Below, in pieces: positions 1-9,244 of a stretch of DNA of 34,840 nt; within the stretch, counting starts at the first letter, position 1, and the number at the start of each line of letters is the position of its first letter. The notes below the pieces were generated by a model, which did not search any database, was not told the origin of the DNA, and saw only the letters and a list, made by a program, of their open reading frames with translations. The position numbers and the translations under genes were made by a program. This DNA comes from Chloroflexi bacterium RBG_16_60_22. Lineage in GTDB: Bacteria; Chloroflexota; Dehalococcoidia; Dehalococcoidales; RBG-16-60-22. The stretch is from the NCBI GenBank assembly GCA_001796935.1, contig MGNX01000093.1:1-34840 (forward strand), given 5' to 3'.

Positions 1-1518
1 GCGCTGAATGACTCTCCCCGTCCTCCGGTCCCCCCGCGAAAGCGCCGCCTCCAGCAGGCTGACCCGCGGGTCCTGCCAGGACAGACGCACGCCCTTGTGT
101 GACAGGCCGTGCTGGAGGACTTCCTGCCTGGCGCGCAAAGAGTCTTCGCCTTCCTGGGACGACCACTGGAAGGGCGTATGCGGTTTGGGCACGAAGGTGG
201 CGACGCTGACCCTTATCATCGGCTTCTTGCCGCTGGCCTTCCGGCCCTCGGCGCGGACCCTGTCCACCAGGGTGACGATGCTCGCCACGTCCTCGAGGGT
301 CTCGGTGGGGAGGCCGACCATGAAGTAGAGCTTGAGGCCGGTCCAGCCCCGCTCGAAGGCGGTGGCGGCCGTCTCGAGCAGGTCCGCCTCGGTCAGGGGC
401 TTGTTGATGGCCCGGCGCAACCGCTCGCTGCCGGCCTCCGGGGCGAAGGTCAGCCCGGTGCGACTCCGGGTGGGGAGGGAGCCGACCAGCCTGATGGAGG
501 AGCTGTCCAGGCGCAGGCTCGGCAGGGAGAGGGTGAGGTTGGGGTGGCGGCGGGAGAGCTTGCCCACCAGTTCGTCGATGCCGGCGTAGTCGGAGGTGTT
601 CAGTGACACCAGGGAGAGCTCGTCGTAGCCGCAATTCTGGATGAGCTCTCCCGCCGCCGCGATGACCTCCTCGTGGGGACGCTCGCGGACCGGACGGTAA
701 ATCATGCCCGCCTGGCAGAAGCGGCAGCCCCGACTGCACCCGCGCTGGATTTCGATGGCGGCACGGTCGTGAACCACCTCGATGTAGGGTACCACCGGCC
801 GGAAGGGCGGCGGGGGCAGCTTTCCGACGAGTCGGCGTTGAATTTTAACACTGGCCTCCGGGACGGCGGGCGTCAGGCTTTTTAAAAGGCCGTCGGAGCC
901 GTACTCCGGGTGATAAAGGGCGGGGACATAGACACCGGTGACGGAGGCCAGCCGGCGCAGCAGCTTTTCCCTGCCTTCGCCCCTGGACCCGCGGTAGGCG
1001 TCGAGGAACTCCAGGAGCACCTCCTCGCCGTCGCCGATGACAAAAGCGTCGATGAAGTCGGCCATCGGTTCCGGGTTGAGGCAGCAGGAGCCACCGGCGA
1101 TGACGAGGGGGTGGGAACTATCTCTCTCCGCGGCCAGCACCGGAATCCCCGCCAGGTCGAGCATGTTGAGCACGTTGGTGTAGGTAAGCTCGTACCCCAG
1201 CGAGAAACCGACGATATCGAAGTCCTTGAGCGGCCGCTGGTTTTCCAGGCTGAAGAGGGGGATGCGGCGCTGGCGCAGGGCGGCCTCCAGGTCTGTCCAG
1301 GGGGCGTACACCCTCTCGGCGAGGACGTCCGGCTGGCGGTTGAGCAGGTCGTAGAGGATGGGCACGGCCATGTTGGACATGCCTATCTCGTAGGTATCCG
1401 GGTAGGCCAGTGCTATCCTGATGGCGGTCCCTTCCCAGTCCTTGACGACGCTGTTCCACTCGCCGCCGGTATAGCGGGCGGGGCGGTTGACCCGGTGAAG
1501 TATTTCGCTATCGAGCAA
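1..1518 (-). CDS. B12-binding-domain radical SAM protein (TIGR03960-like), 3' end outside the window
   Basis: Reads as 506 codons without a stop and leaves the window at base 1, so the C-terminus is missing. The N-terminal ~200 residues look like a cobalamin-binding-type domain, with motifs such as GFSLGYELTYTN near 104-115 and GDGEE near 162-166. The radical SAM cluster motif CxxxCxxC is at Cys261, Cys265 and Cys268 (context RGCSRGCRFCQAG), followed by a typical TIM-barrel strand series (LTFAPEAGSERLR, LKLYFMVGLPTET). No ATG is suitable; the chosen start is TTG at 1516-1518, six bases after GGAGG. A TATAAT box (minus strand, 1539-1544) lies just upstream. Members of this family often precede a DUF2344 protein and ribosomal protein genes, but nothing downstream is visible here. 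Family assignment is strong; the substrate is unknown. Confidence 0.9.
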   Translation of the reverse strand, partial: MLDSEILHRVNRPARYTGGEWNSVVKDWEGTAIRIALAYPDTYEIGMSNMAVPILYDLLNRQPDVLAERVYAPWTDLEAALRQRRIPLFSLENQRPLKDFDIVGFSLGYELTYTNVLNMLDLAGIPVLAAERDSSHPLVIAGGSCCLNPEPMADFIDAFVIGDGEEVLLEFLDAYRGSRGEGREKLLRRLASVTGVYVPALYHPEYGSDGLLKSLTPAVPEASVKIQRRLVGKLPPPPFRPVVPYIEVVHDRAAIEIQRGCSRGCRFCQAGMIYRPVRERPHEEVIAAAGELIQNCGYDELSLVSLNTSDYAGIDELVGKLSRRHPNLTLSLPSLRLDSSSIRLVGSLPTRSRTGLTFAPEAGSERLRRAINKPLTEADLLETAATAFERGWTGLKLYFMVGLPTETLEDVASIVTLVDRVRAEGRKASGKKPMIRVSVATFVPKPHTPFQWSSQEGEDSLRARQEVLQHGLSHKGVRLSWQDPRVSLLEAALSRGDRRTGRVIQR

Positions 1519-1538
1519 TTCCTGCCTCCAGACTTTCA

Positions 1539-1559
1539 ATTATAGTGGTTGCGCGCAAC
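1539..1559 (-). promoter_or_regulatory. Probable -10 box and adjacent palindrome upstream of the radical SAM gene
   Basis: On the minus strand a perfect TATAAT lies at 1544-1539, about 20 bases before the TTG start. Immediately upstream is the perfect palindrome GTTGCGCGCAAC (1548-1559). The -35 region is poor (TTGCGC at 18 bases), so an activator or repressor at the palindrome is plausible. The arrangement resembles those upstream of parA and of the AOR at 14757. Confidence 0.45.
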
Positions 1560-1603
1560 GGGGCGCAAATAGGGTAAAGGAGGTTGTCCGGCGATGATTT
1601 GCC

Positions 1604-1674
1604 GTCATTCCGGCGAAAGCCGGAATCCAGAGGGGGAGGGCTCTGGATTCTCGGGTCAAGCCCGAGAATGACAT
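1604..1674. repeat. Dispersed ~70-bp palindromic repeat, family A copy 1
   Basis: The copy begins GTCATTC and ends GAATGAC (terminal inverted repeat). It holds two internal hairpins: CCGGCgaaaGCCGG, and TTCTCGGG paired with CCCGAGAA. A closely similar copy is at 1991-2061. It looks like a REP/MITE-type intergenic repeat with no coding capacity. Confidence 0.75.
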
Positions 1675-1803
1675 TATTAATAAATCACGGAAATACTCAA
1701 GCACGTAAGCGAGGAGTTGCGGGGCTGCGCCGGTGCGCAGTTGCGCAATTACTCTTATGAGCAGATGTTAAATGGGGCATTATCTTTGCCTCACCCCCTT
1801 TGT

Positions 1804-1862
1804 CCCCCTCTCCGACCAGTTGCATCAGGCTAGTCCGAAAGTTCATCTGGTCGGAGAGGGGG
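1804..1862. repeat. Perfect 16-bp inverted repeat (family B hairpin)
   Basis: CCCCCTCTCCGACCAG at 1804-1819 is exactly inverted at 1847-1862, with a 27-base loop. It sits in a CTCACCCCC...CCCCCTCTCC unit (from 1790). That unit recurs at 8888-8913 and, inverted, at 9109-9138. Confidence 0.7.
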
Positions 1863-1990
1863 AAGAATTGAAAGAGGGGTTTCACCCCCTCTCGCTGGCG
1901 CACTCCCCTCTGGGGTTGGGGGAGTTGAAATCCCCCTTGGTCCCCCTTTTCCAAAGGGGGAAAACGCGCCCATAAGACCTTTTAGGAAAT

Positions 1991-2061
1991 TGTCATTCCG
2001 GCGAAAGCCGGAATCCAGAGGGGGAGGCGGTGGGGATTCTCGGGAAAAGCCCGAGAATGAC
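1991..2061. repeat. Dispersed ~70-bp palindromic repeat, family A copy 2
   Basis: It has the same plan as the copy at 1604-1674: a GTCATTC start, CCGGCgaaaGCCGG hairpin, purine-rich middle, TTCTCGGG/CCCGAGAA hairpin and GAATGAC end. The middle differs by a few bases. It lies inside the 1734-2183 segment. Confidence 0.75.
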
Positions 2062-2130
2062 ATCTGGGCCAAAGAAAGAGATTGCCACGTCGCTGCGCTC
2101 CTCGCAATGACATGGGGGTGGGGAAAAGGA

Positions 2131-2154
2131 AGAGGGGGCTTTTCAGCCCCCTCT
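2131..2154 (-). terminator. Probable terminator hairpin after dnaK
   Basis: AGAGGGGGC at 2131-2139 pairs perfectly with GCCCCCTCT at 2146-2154 around a six-base loop, 33 bases past the dnaK stop. On the minus strand the stem is followed by a weak T-rich tract (TTCCTTTTCC), so termination may be partial. Confidence 0.5.
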
Positions 2155-2187
2155 CGAAATATCCGTAATTGCGCAGGTGCGCAGATA

Positions 2188-4107
<1,920 letters not shown>

Positions 4108-4671
4108 TTACTCTTCCTCCTTTGTTTCTCCTTCACCGTTGCCCACCACTACCCGGGCGGGGCGGAGGAGTTTGTCATTCAACATGTAGCCTTTTTGAAA
4201 TACTTCGATGATGATGCCCTCCCGGCCCTTGTCCTGCCTCAGGGCTTCGTGGAAATTGGGGTCGAAGGGTTCGCCCAGCGCCTGTATCGGCTTGACCCCC
4301 TGTCCTTCCAGGGAGGTCTTGAACTTGCGTTCGACGAGCCGGACGCCCTCCACCCAGTCGTGGTTTTTATATTTGGCCGGCACGGCCTCCAGCGCCCTTT
4401 CCAGGTCGTCGAGCACGGGCAGGAGCCCCAGGATGAGGTTGGCGTTGGCGTAGCGGTTGAAATCCAGCCTTTCCTGTTCCATGCGCCGCTTGTAGTTAAC
4501 GAAGTCTGCCTGGGCCCGCTGCCAGCTGGCCAGGTATTCCTCCGCCTTTTTCCGCTCCCCGGCAAGTGCCGGCCCGGGGACTTCCGCCCCTTCTTTCTCA
4601 ACGGCTTCCGTTTCCGGCTCGCCGTTATATTCGTCTTCGGAGTTGCGTGGCATCATTTCAGGGTCCCTCAT
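4108..4671 (-). CDS. grpE: Nucleotide exchange factor GrpE
   Basis: 187 residues. An acidic, low-complexity N-terminus (~1-45) is followed by the long coiled-coil region (~40-90, with RAQADFVNYKRRMEQER) and the C-terminal beta domain containing GVRLVERKF, LGEPFDPNFHEAL and GYMLNDKLLRPARVVV. It releases ADP from DnaK. The ATG shares one base with the hrcA stop and the stop abuts the dnaK start, indicating tight translational coupling. An ATG a few codons downstream (MMPRN) is a possible alternative start. Confidence 0.96.
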   Translation of the reverse strand: MRDPEMMPRNSEDEYNGEPETEAVEKEGAEVPGPALAGERKKAEEYLASWQRAQADFVNYKRRMEQERLDFNRYANANLILGLLPVLDDLERALEAVPAKYKNHDWVEGVRLVERKFKTSLEGQGVKPIQALGEPFDPNFHEALRQDKGREGIIIEVFQKGYMLNDKLLRPARVVVGNGEGETKEEE

Positions 4672-5714
4672 CAGGCCGGGGTTGATTCGTCTCTGGTTTC
4701 CCGGCGGTAAAGGCCGGCCACCAGCAGGCTCAGCACCGAGGACAGGTAAAAGACGGTGGGTATGGTGCGCGGGTAGGGCATCCGGGTGGGGCCGACTACG
4801 GCGATGGTGCCGGTGGCCTCCCGGGGCAGGCCGTACTGGCAGACCACCACGCTGCAGGTCTGGATGGCCGGGTTGTTATTTTCTTTGCCGATGACGACGT
4901 GCACCCCCGGCTGGCTCAGCCCGGCCGGCACGATGGCCTTCAGCAGGCTGCGGTGCTCCACCAGCTCCATCAGGTCGTGCATGCGGTCGCTCCGGGCGAA
5001 CTCCGGCTGGTTGAGCATGAAATGCCAGCCCTCCAGGTAGGGGTCTTCGTACTCGTGGCTGTCCTCGGCCTTCATAATCTCGATAAGGTGGTCGGCGGCC
5101 TGCTTCTCCAGCGCCGATAGTTCTATCTTCTTGGCGGCAATCTGCTTACGGGTGAGGCCGTCGTAGGCGGCATTCAGCTTGTTGCTGACCCCGGACAGGG
5201 TCGGCTGGGTAACGTCCTCGTTGAAATTTACCAGCTGCTGCTTTATCTTGGCCCCTTCCAGCACGGCGATAGCCAGTGCCCGGGAGTCGTGCAGGGCAAT
5301 CAGTTCCAGGTGCTTCAGCTGGCAGTCGGCCGCCTTGGGCAGGCTGACCACCGCCACGTTCTGCACCAGGCGGGCCAGCAGCGAGGCGGTCAGGCTCACC
5401 CAGGTCTCCACCTCCCTCTCCACCTGGTGGAAGGTGTGACTTATCATGCGCTGGTCCTCCCAGGGGAGCCTGGCGTCTTCTATCGACTCCACGTAGTAGC
5501 GGTAGCCCTTGTCCGAGGGAATGCAGCCGGCCGATGTATGGGGCCGGACGAGGTAGCCTTCCCCCTCCAGGTAGGCCATCTCGTTGCGGATAGTGGCCGG
5601 GCTCACCCCCAGGTTGGCCTCGTCGGCGATGACCTGCGACGGTACCGGTACCGCCCTGGCGATGTACTCCGCCGCGATATATTTAAGTATTTGCCCGCTT
5701 CTGGCTCTGAGCAT
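4671..5714 (-). CDS. hrcA: Heat-inducible transcription repressor HrcA
   Basis: 347 residues, typical for HrcA. The N-terminal winged-helix domain contains LGVSPATIRNEMAYLEGEGYLVRPHTSAGCIPSDKGYRYYV (about 32-73), the family hallmark. The rest matches the GAF-like core and the dimerisation/insert region. HrcA binds CIRCE and represses chaperone genes until heat or misfolded protein withdraws GroE-assisted folding. A CIRCE element lies 11 bases upstream of its ATG, so the operon is autoregulated. The ATG at 5712-5714 is the only start consistent with the HTH domain. Confidence 0.97.
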   Translation of the reverse strand: MLRARSGQILKYIAAEYIARAVPVPSQVIADEANLGVSPATIRNEMAYLEGEGYLVRPHTSAGCIPSDKGYRYYVESIEDARLPWEDQRMISHTFHQVEREVETWVSLTASLLARLVQNVAVVSLPKAADCQLKHLELIALHDSRALAIAVLEGAKIKQQLVNFNEDVTQPTLSGVSNKLNAAYDGLTRKQIAAKKIELSALEKQAADHLIEIMKAEDSHEYEDPYLEGWHFMLNQPEFARSDRMHDLMELVEHRSLLKAIVPAGLSQPGVHVVIGKENNNPAIQTCSVVVCQYGLPREATGTIAVVGPTRMPYPRTIPTVFYLSSVLSLLVAGLYRRETRDESTPA

Positions 5715-5724
5715 CTTTTCTCCG

Positions 5725-5751
5725 TTAGCAGTCTAACCCTCCGACTGCTAA
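5725..5751. promoter_or_regulatory. CIRCE operator (HrcA binding site)
   Basis: TTAGCAGTC, nine bases, then GACTGCTAA: a perfect 9-9-9 inverted repeat. It differs from the consensus TTAGCACTC-N9-GAGTGCTAA at one symmetric position per arm. It lies between the promoter and the hrcA ATG, where bound HrcA would block transcription. Confidence 0.95.
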
Positions 5752-5785
5752 TTATAATTTAGCACTTTAGCCCTTCGCTTGTCAA
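5751..5785 (-). promoter_or_regulatory. Promoter of hrcA-grpE-dnaK
   Basis: On the minus strand, a consensus -35 TTGACA is at 5785-5780. The AT-rich -10 region offers TAAATT at an 18-base spacing, and a perfect TATAAT further downstream at 5756-5751, overlapping the edge of CIRCE. This is a housekeeping-sigma type promoter. Confidence 0.7.
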
Positions 5786-5814
5786 GAGAAATAGTCGCTC
5801 ATCTCTCCCTTTTC

Positions 5815-5844
5815 TTGACCCTCCAAGCCACCCGGTGATAAACT
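5815..5844 (+). promoter_or_regulatory. Promoter of the MBL-fold gene, probably giving a leaderless mRNA
   Basis: TTGACC at 5815-5820, an 18-base spacer, and TAAACT at 5839-5844. A start point six to seven bases downstream falls on the GTG start codon at 5851. No Shine-Dalgarno sequence precedes that codon. Confidence 0.45.
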
Positions 5845-5850
5845 GGTATT

Positions 5851-6483
5851 GTGGATATTACGTGGCTCGGTCATTCCTGTTTCCGTATCAAAGGAAATCA
5901 GGCCACCGTCATTACCGACCCCTTTCCCCCGGACCTGGGTTACACACTGGGCAAGCCCACCGCCGATATCGTCACCGTCAGCCACCAGCACCCGTCCCAT
6001 TGCTATATCCAGGGCATCGGCGGGGAGCCTAAAGTTGTTCGGGGCCCCGGAGAGTATGAAATCAGCAACGTGCTGATTATCGGCGTCGCCACCTGTCATG
6101 ATGCCGTCAAGGGCCAGACGCGGGGCAAGAACACCGTCTACCTCATGGAGATTGACGGGGTGGCGCTGTGCCACCTGGGCGACCTCGGCCACGTGCTCAA
6201 TAACGACCAGATAGAGGAAATCGGCAACGTTGATGTCCTGCTGCTCCCTGTCGGCGGTGTATCCACGATTAACGCCACCCTGGCCGCCGAGGTTATCCGC
6301 CAGCTCGAGCCCAAGGCCGTCATCCCCATGCACTACAGGACCGATTCCGTCAGCCGCGAACTCGACCCCGTGGGGGACTTTCTCAAGGAGATGGGCATGG
6401 AGAATATCGAGTCCCGCCCCAAGCTGACCATCAGCAAATCGAACCTGCCCCCGAGCACCCAGGTATTTCTCCTCGGCTCTTGA
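5851..6483 (+). CDS. Metallo-beta-lactamase-fold hydrolase (UlaG-like)
   Basis: 210 residues starting at GTG. The opening MDITWLGHSCFRI and the later CHLGDLGH and VIPMHYRT motifs (His161) are typical of the UlaG-like MBL subgroup. The metal motif HxHxDH appears as H45-Q-H47-P-S-H50, so the usual metal-2 aspartate is serine; a one-metal or altered site is possible. No Shine-Dalgarno is visible, and a promoter is placed so that the transcript could begin at the GTG. It is transcribed away from hrcA. The substrate is not predictable. Confidence 0.87.
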   Translation: MDITWLGHSCFRIKGNQATVITDPFPPDLGYTLGKPTADIVTVSHQHPSHCYIQGIGGEPKVVRGPGEYEISNVLIIGVATCHDAVKGQTRGKNTVYLMEIDGVALCHLGDLGHVLNNDQIEEIGNVDVLLLPVGGVSTINATLAAEVIRQLEPKAVIPMHYRTDSVSRELDPVGDFLKEMGMENIESRPKLTISKSNLPPSTQVFLLGS

Positions 6484-6572
6484 GTCTTTTTCCCCGCTGC
6501 CCGGTTGGTGATAAAGGTCACAGACGCCTTTCCCCGCAAGTGCTATCATTTCAGCGTCGGTGCCGGGGAAAC

Positions 6573-6606
6573 TTGACAAAATCGCCCGTTAAATCTAGCA
6601 TAATAT
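6573..6606 (+). promoter_or_regulatory. Probable promoter of the universal stress protein operon
   Basis: TTGACA at 6573-6578, a 17-base spacer, then TAGCAT (6596-6601) running into TAATAT (6601-6606). It lies about 80 bases before the first USP gene, in the 201-base gap after the MBL gene. Confidence 0.6.
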
Positions 6607-6684
6607 CCTCAGGACATAGGTTCGGTAGGCTCCGGTCCTGAGCTGTCACCGGTCGGACGTTCTTTATGATAGAGGAGGGAGAGA

Positions 6685-7188
6685 ATGTACAAGAAAATCA
6701 TTGTGCCACTGGACGGCTCTGAACTGGCCGAGTGCGTCCTGCCCCACGTGGAGACCATTGCCGGGGGGTGCGGCGTCGAGGAGGTGGTCCTGGTGCGGGC
6801 CGCCGAGCCGTTCTACATGCCCGCCGGCGAATACGTCTTCACCGACGCCGAGATTAAAGAGATGGAAGACCGCCATGAGGCCGGAGCCCGGGACTACCTG
6901 GCTAAAATCGCCAAGCGGGTCAGCCCGGGAGGCGCCCGGGTGGATACGGTGGTCCTGACCGGGGATGGCAAGAAGGCTACCCGGGTTACCAGCACGGTCC
7001 GTATCAGTGCCGCCGATATGCTGGTCGATTACGTCAAGAGCAGCGGGGCGGACCTCGTCGTTATTTCCTCTCACGGGCGTTCCGGCATCAGCCGCTGGGT
7101 CTTCGGCAGCGTGGCCGACCGGCTCCTGCGCGGCGCCTGCGTCCCCGTCATGATGGTGCGGGCCCCGGGCTGCGAGACAGGTATTTAA
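6685..7188 (+). CDS. Universal stress protein (UspA family), copy 1
   Basis: 167 residues, a single Usp domain. It opens with MYKKIIVPLDGSELAE and closes with the nucleotide-binding signature SSHGRSGISRWVFGSV (first Gly of the G-2x-G motif replaced by Ser) and VPVMMVRAPG. A strong ribosome site (GGAGG) lies seven bases before the ATG. It probably binds ATP and acts in stress or growth-arrest physiology. It is the first of two tandem, highly similar copies; the middle segment (about 45-110) diverges from copy 2 and carries an extra GKKATRVTSTV stretch. Confidence 0.95.
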   Translation: MYKKIIVPLDGSELAECVLPHVETIAGGCGVEEVVLVRAAEPFYMPAGEYVFTDAEIKEMEDRHEAGARDYLAKIAKRVSPGGARVDTVVLTGDGKKATRVTSTVRISAADMLVDYVKSSGADLVVISSHGRSGISRWVFGSVADRLLRGACVPVMMVRAPGCETGI

Positions 7189-7238
7189 GGCCTTTTCAGC
7201 AGCAAGTCGGACTCAATACGTAACAATGGAGGCCGGAA

Positions 7239-7727
7239 ATGTATAAAAAGGTAATTGTGCCACTGGACGGCTCTGAACTGGCCGAGTGCGTTGTGCCCCA
7301 CGTGGAAGCCATCGCCGGGGGGTGTGGCGTGGCGGAGGTGGTCCTGGTGCGGGTGATTGAGCCGGTGCGTCTTCCCGTCGGTACCCTGACGGACGGGGCC
7401 GGCGTTTTTTCCGAGGCAGATGCGGTGAGCGCGCGCCAGCGGCAAGATGCGAATGAAAAGGCCGAGGCCAAGGACTACCTCTCCAACGTGGCGAAGCGGC
7501 TTGAACTGGGCCGGGCCAAGAAGCAGACGAAGGTCATCATGGGTCACGCCGCCGACAGGCTGGTTGATTACGTCAAGGACAGCGGGGCCGACCTCGTCGT
7601 CATCGCCTCTCACGGGCGTTCCGGCATCAGCCGCTGGGTTTTCGGCAGCGTGGCCGAGCGCCTCCTCCGCGGCGCCTGCGTCCCCGTCCTGATGGTGCGG
7701 GCCCCGGGCTGCGAAATCGGTATTTAA
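7239..7727 (+). CDS. Universal stress protein (UspA family), copy 2
   Basis: 162 residues, lying 50 bases after copy 1. The first ~40 residues and the last ~50 are nearly identical to copy 1, and the DNA is also similar, while the middle differs. That pattern is expected of a tandem duplication with relaxed constraint or gene conversion at the ends. The nucleotide-binding motif is ASHGRSGISRWVFGS. GGAGG precedes the ATG by six bases. The C-terminal VPVLMVRAPGCEIGI matches copy 1 almost exactly. Confidence 0.95.
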   Translation: MYKKVIVPLDGSELAECVVPHVEAIAGGCGVAEVVLVRVIEPVRLPVGTLTDGAGVFSEADAVSARQRQDANEKAEAKDYLSNVAKRLELGRAKKQTKVIMGHAADRLVDYVKDSGADLVVIASHGRSGISRWVFGSVAERLLRGACVPVLMVRAPGCEIGI

Positions 7728-7756
7728 GGGTTATTTCCTGGTAAAAGGGGAATTTC

Positions 7757-8074
7757 ATGGACTATTTGCCGGAGATATATAAGGAATTTCAGCGGCACCA
7801 CCCGGAGCTGTCCGAGGCCTACGGCGAGCTGGCCGGCCGCTGTCTCCAGGCCGGCCCCCTCGATGAGAAGACCGCCGAGCTCGTCAGGCTGGGCGTCGCC
7901 GTGGGGCTGAGCTCGGAAGGCGCCGTCCGCTCCCACGCGCGGCGCGCCCTGGCGGGGGGAGCTTCCAAGGACGAGGTCCGCCACGCCGTGCTCCTGGCCC
8001 TGACCACCGCCGGGTTCCCGGCCATGATAGCGGCGATGGGCTGGCTTAACGAGGTCCTGGACAGGGGCGGCTAA
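7757..8074 (+). CDS. Carboxymuconolactone decarboxylase (CMD/AhpD-like) family protein
   Basis: 105 residues, the size of a one-domain CMD protein. It contains the helical core DEKTAELVRLGVAVG...EGAVRSHARRALAGGASKDEVRHAVLLALTTAGFPAMIAAMGWL. The CxxC pair that makes AhpD a peroxidase is absent: the usual position reads EGAVRSH. Peroxidase chemistry is therefore unlikely and the real role is unknown. It is 29 bases downstream of the second USP gene, so probably the last gene of that operon. Its end overlaps the convergent alpha/beta hydrolase by four bases. Confidence 0.88.
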   Translation: MDYLPEIYKEFQRHHPELSEAYGELAGRCLQAGPLDEKTAELVRLGVAVGLSSEGAVRSHARRALAGGASKDEVRHAVLLALTTAGFPAMIAAMGWLNEVLDRGG

Positions 8075-8802
8075 GGGCGGCCATCCACCAGGAAATCGAG
8101 CAGCAGCCGGTTAAAGGCCGCCGGGTTCTGGACTTGGGGGGCGTGCCCGTACCCCGGCACTACCGCCAGCCTGGCCCCGGGTATCAGCTTTTCCGCCCGC
8201 CGGGCGATGGACACCGGCAGGTAGGGGTCGTGGCGTTTCCAGACGAGGAGAGTCGGCGTTTTCAGGCCGGGCAGCTTGTCGACGCAGAGCCAGTCGTTGT
8301 CCTCCCCGTCCCTGGCCAGGAACTGGGGATAGGGCTGCGGCCGCCGCAACAGCTTGCGGAGTCGCCAGAAGGCCCCGAAGAACACCGTGCCGAACCGGGA
8401 GACCCGGCCGAGCCCGGCGGCGTCCACCAGCACCAGCCGGCTAACTTTCTCCGGATGTCGCAGCGCCACGCCCAGGCAGACCCTTCCCCCGAGGGAGTGC
8501 CCCACCAGGGCCGGTTCTTTCAGCCCCAGCCTCTCGATGAACTCCAGGATGAAATCGGAAAAATCGGAGAGGTAGTAGCCGTCCGCTCTCCGGCTGCTCC
8601 GCCCGAACCCTATCAGGTCGGGGGCGTAGACGGAGAAGCGGTCCGCCAGCGCCGGGGTGGTGTTGAGCCAGTCGCGGGAATCGCTGGCGCCGCCGTGTAC
8701 CAGCACCACCGGCGGACCGCCGCCCGCCTTCAGGTAGTGCGCCCGGTGGCCCTTGACCTCCACCGTCAGGCTTACCGTGCCGCTATTATTCTCCGACCCC
8801 AT
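8071..8802 (-). CDS. Alpha/beta-fold hydrolase
   Basis: 243 residues. The oxyanion motif VLVHGGASDS lies near 33-42, the nucleophile elbow GHSLGG has Ser103, the likely acid is Asp192 (VWKRHDPYLP) and the likely base is His220 (GYGHAPQVQNP). The lid between ~135 and 180 is short and basic. No signal peptide is visible, so it is probably cytoplasmic. Family members hydrolyse esters, lactones or C-C bonds; the substrate is open. It converges on the CMD gene with a four-base overlap. Confidence 0.9.
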   Translation of the reverse strand: MGSENNSGTVSLTVEVKGHRAHYLKAGGGPPVVLVHGGASDSRDWLNTTPALADRFSVYAPDLIGFGRSSRRADGYYLSDFSDFILEFIERLGLKEPALVGHSLGGRVCLGVALRHPEKVSRLVLVDAAGLGRVSRFGTVFFGAFWRLRKLLRRPQPYPQFLARDGEDNDWLCVDKLPGLKTPTLLVWKRHDPYLPVSIARRAEKLIPGARLAVVPGYGHAPQVQNPAAFNRLLLDFLVDGRP

Positions 8803-9244
8803 GAAGATTTTCCCAAGCCCTATTCTAGCGTATATATGTCGGGTCCCTCAAGGCTGGTTCTGTTGGTATTTGGTTGCTTTTCTTTTCCTCACCCCTGACC
8901 CCTCTCCAGCCTGTTTCCAGGCGTAATCCGTCGCCCCGATTGGCTGGAGATGTCCAACCAGATTCACTTTGCCCCAAAAGTGCTTAATCCATGTCACCCT
9001 GAGCGTAGCGAAGGGTCTACAGCGGTAGGGATTCTTTCGTCACTTCGTTCCTCAGAATGACATTTAGGACAAAGCCAACCAGATTATCTGTCGGATGGAT
9101 TGATTTACCAGGTTGGAGAGGGGGATTAAGGGGGTGAGACCAGAATGTCATGACAATCAGGACAGAACCCCGGGCTGGGGGGGTGGCGCGGTAAGGGTGG
9201 TTGGAGTAAAATAGTGGTGAAATACGGGAAAGGAGGCAGGTGTC
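8803..9244. other. Intergenic region with inverted and dispersed repeats
   Basis: 442 bases with no supported gene. A CTCACCCCTGACCCCTCTCC...CCTG unit (8888-8913) is inverted at 9109-9138. Inside lie a 9-bp inverted pair TCTCCAGCC/GGCTGGAGA (8903-8911, 8942-8950), direct repeats of CCAACCAGATT, and a repeat of the type CCTGAGCGTAGCGAAGGGTC...CCTCAGAATGACATT (about 8997-9064). The selD ribosome site is at the right end. Confidence 0.7.
8888..9138. repeat. ~250-bp segment bounded by family B inverted repeats
   Basis: The left arm (8888-8913) and right arm (9109-9138) are imperfect inverses sharing CAGG(C/T)TGGAGAGGGG and GGGGTGAG. The same unit is found near 1790-1862. No coding sequence or transposase lies inside; it is MITE-like. 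Confidence 0.5.

Larger units (their letters stand above)
1734..2183. repeat. ~450-bp segment bounded by inverted repeats (MITE-like, no transposase)
   Basis: The left end, 1734-1752, reads TGCGCAGTTGCGCAATTAC. The right end, 2165-2183, is its inverse with two mismatches in 19 bases. The inside holds further repeat hairpins and no gene. This could be a non-autonomous mobile element or a nested insertion site for smaller repeats. No target-site duplication is evident, so the element interpretation is tentative. Confidence 0.4.
1519..2187. other. Repeat-rich intergenic region between the radical SAM gene and dnaK
   Basis: No credible gene is seen in 669 bases. The region is a patchwork of short palindromic repeats: two ~70-bp family A copies, one CTCACCCCC/CCCCCTCTCC unit with a 16-bp perfect inverted repeat, a half copy of the GTCATTGCGAGGAGC family (reverse orientation, 2078-2111), a C/G-tract hairpin near 1937-1962, and the probable dnaK terminator hairpin. 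Short open frames here are by-products of these repeats. Confidence 0.75.

Noticed and set aside
1604..2061. Repeated units as a CRISPR array
   Set aside because: Only two similar copies with unequal spacing, each an internally palindromic element; no regular spacers and no cas genes.
7757..8074. CMD protein as a third selenoprotein or AhpD peroxidase
   Set aside because: No in-frame UGA is present and the CxxC position reads EGAVRSH.
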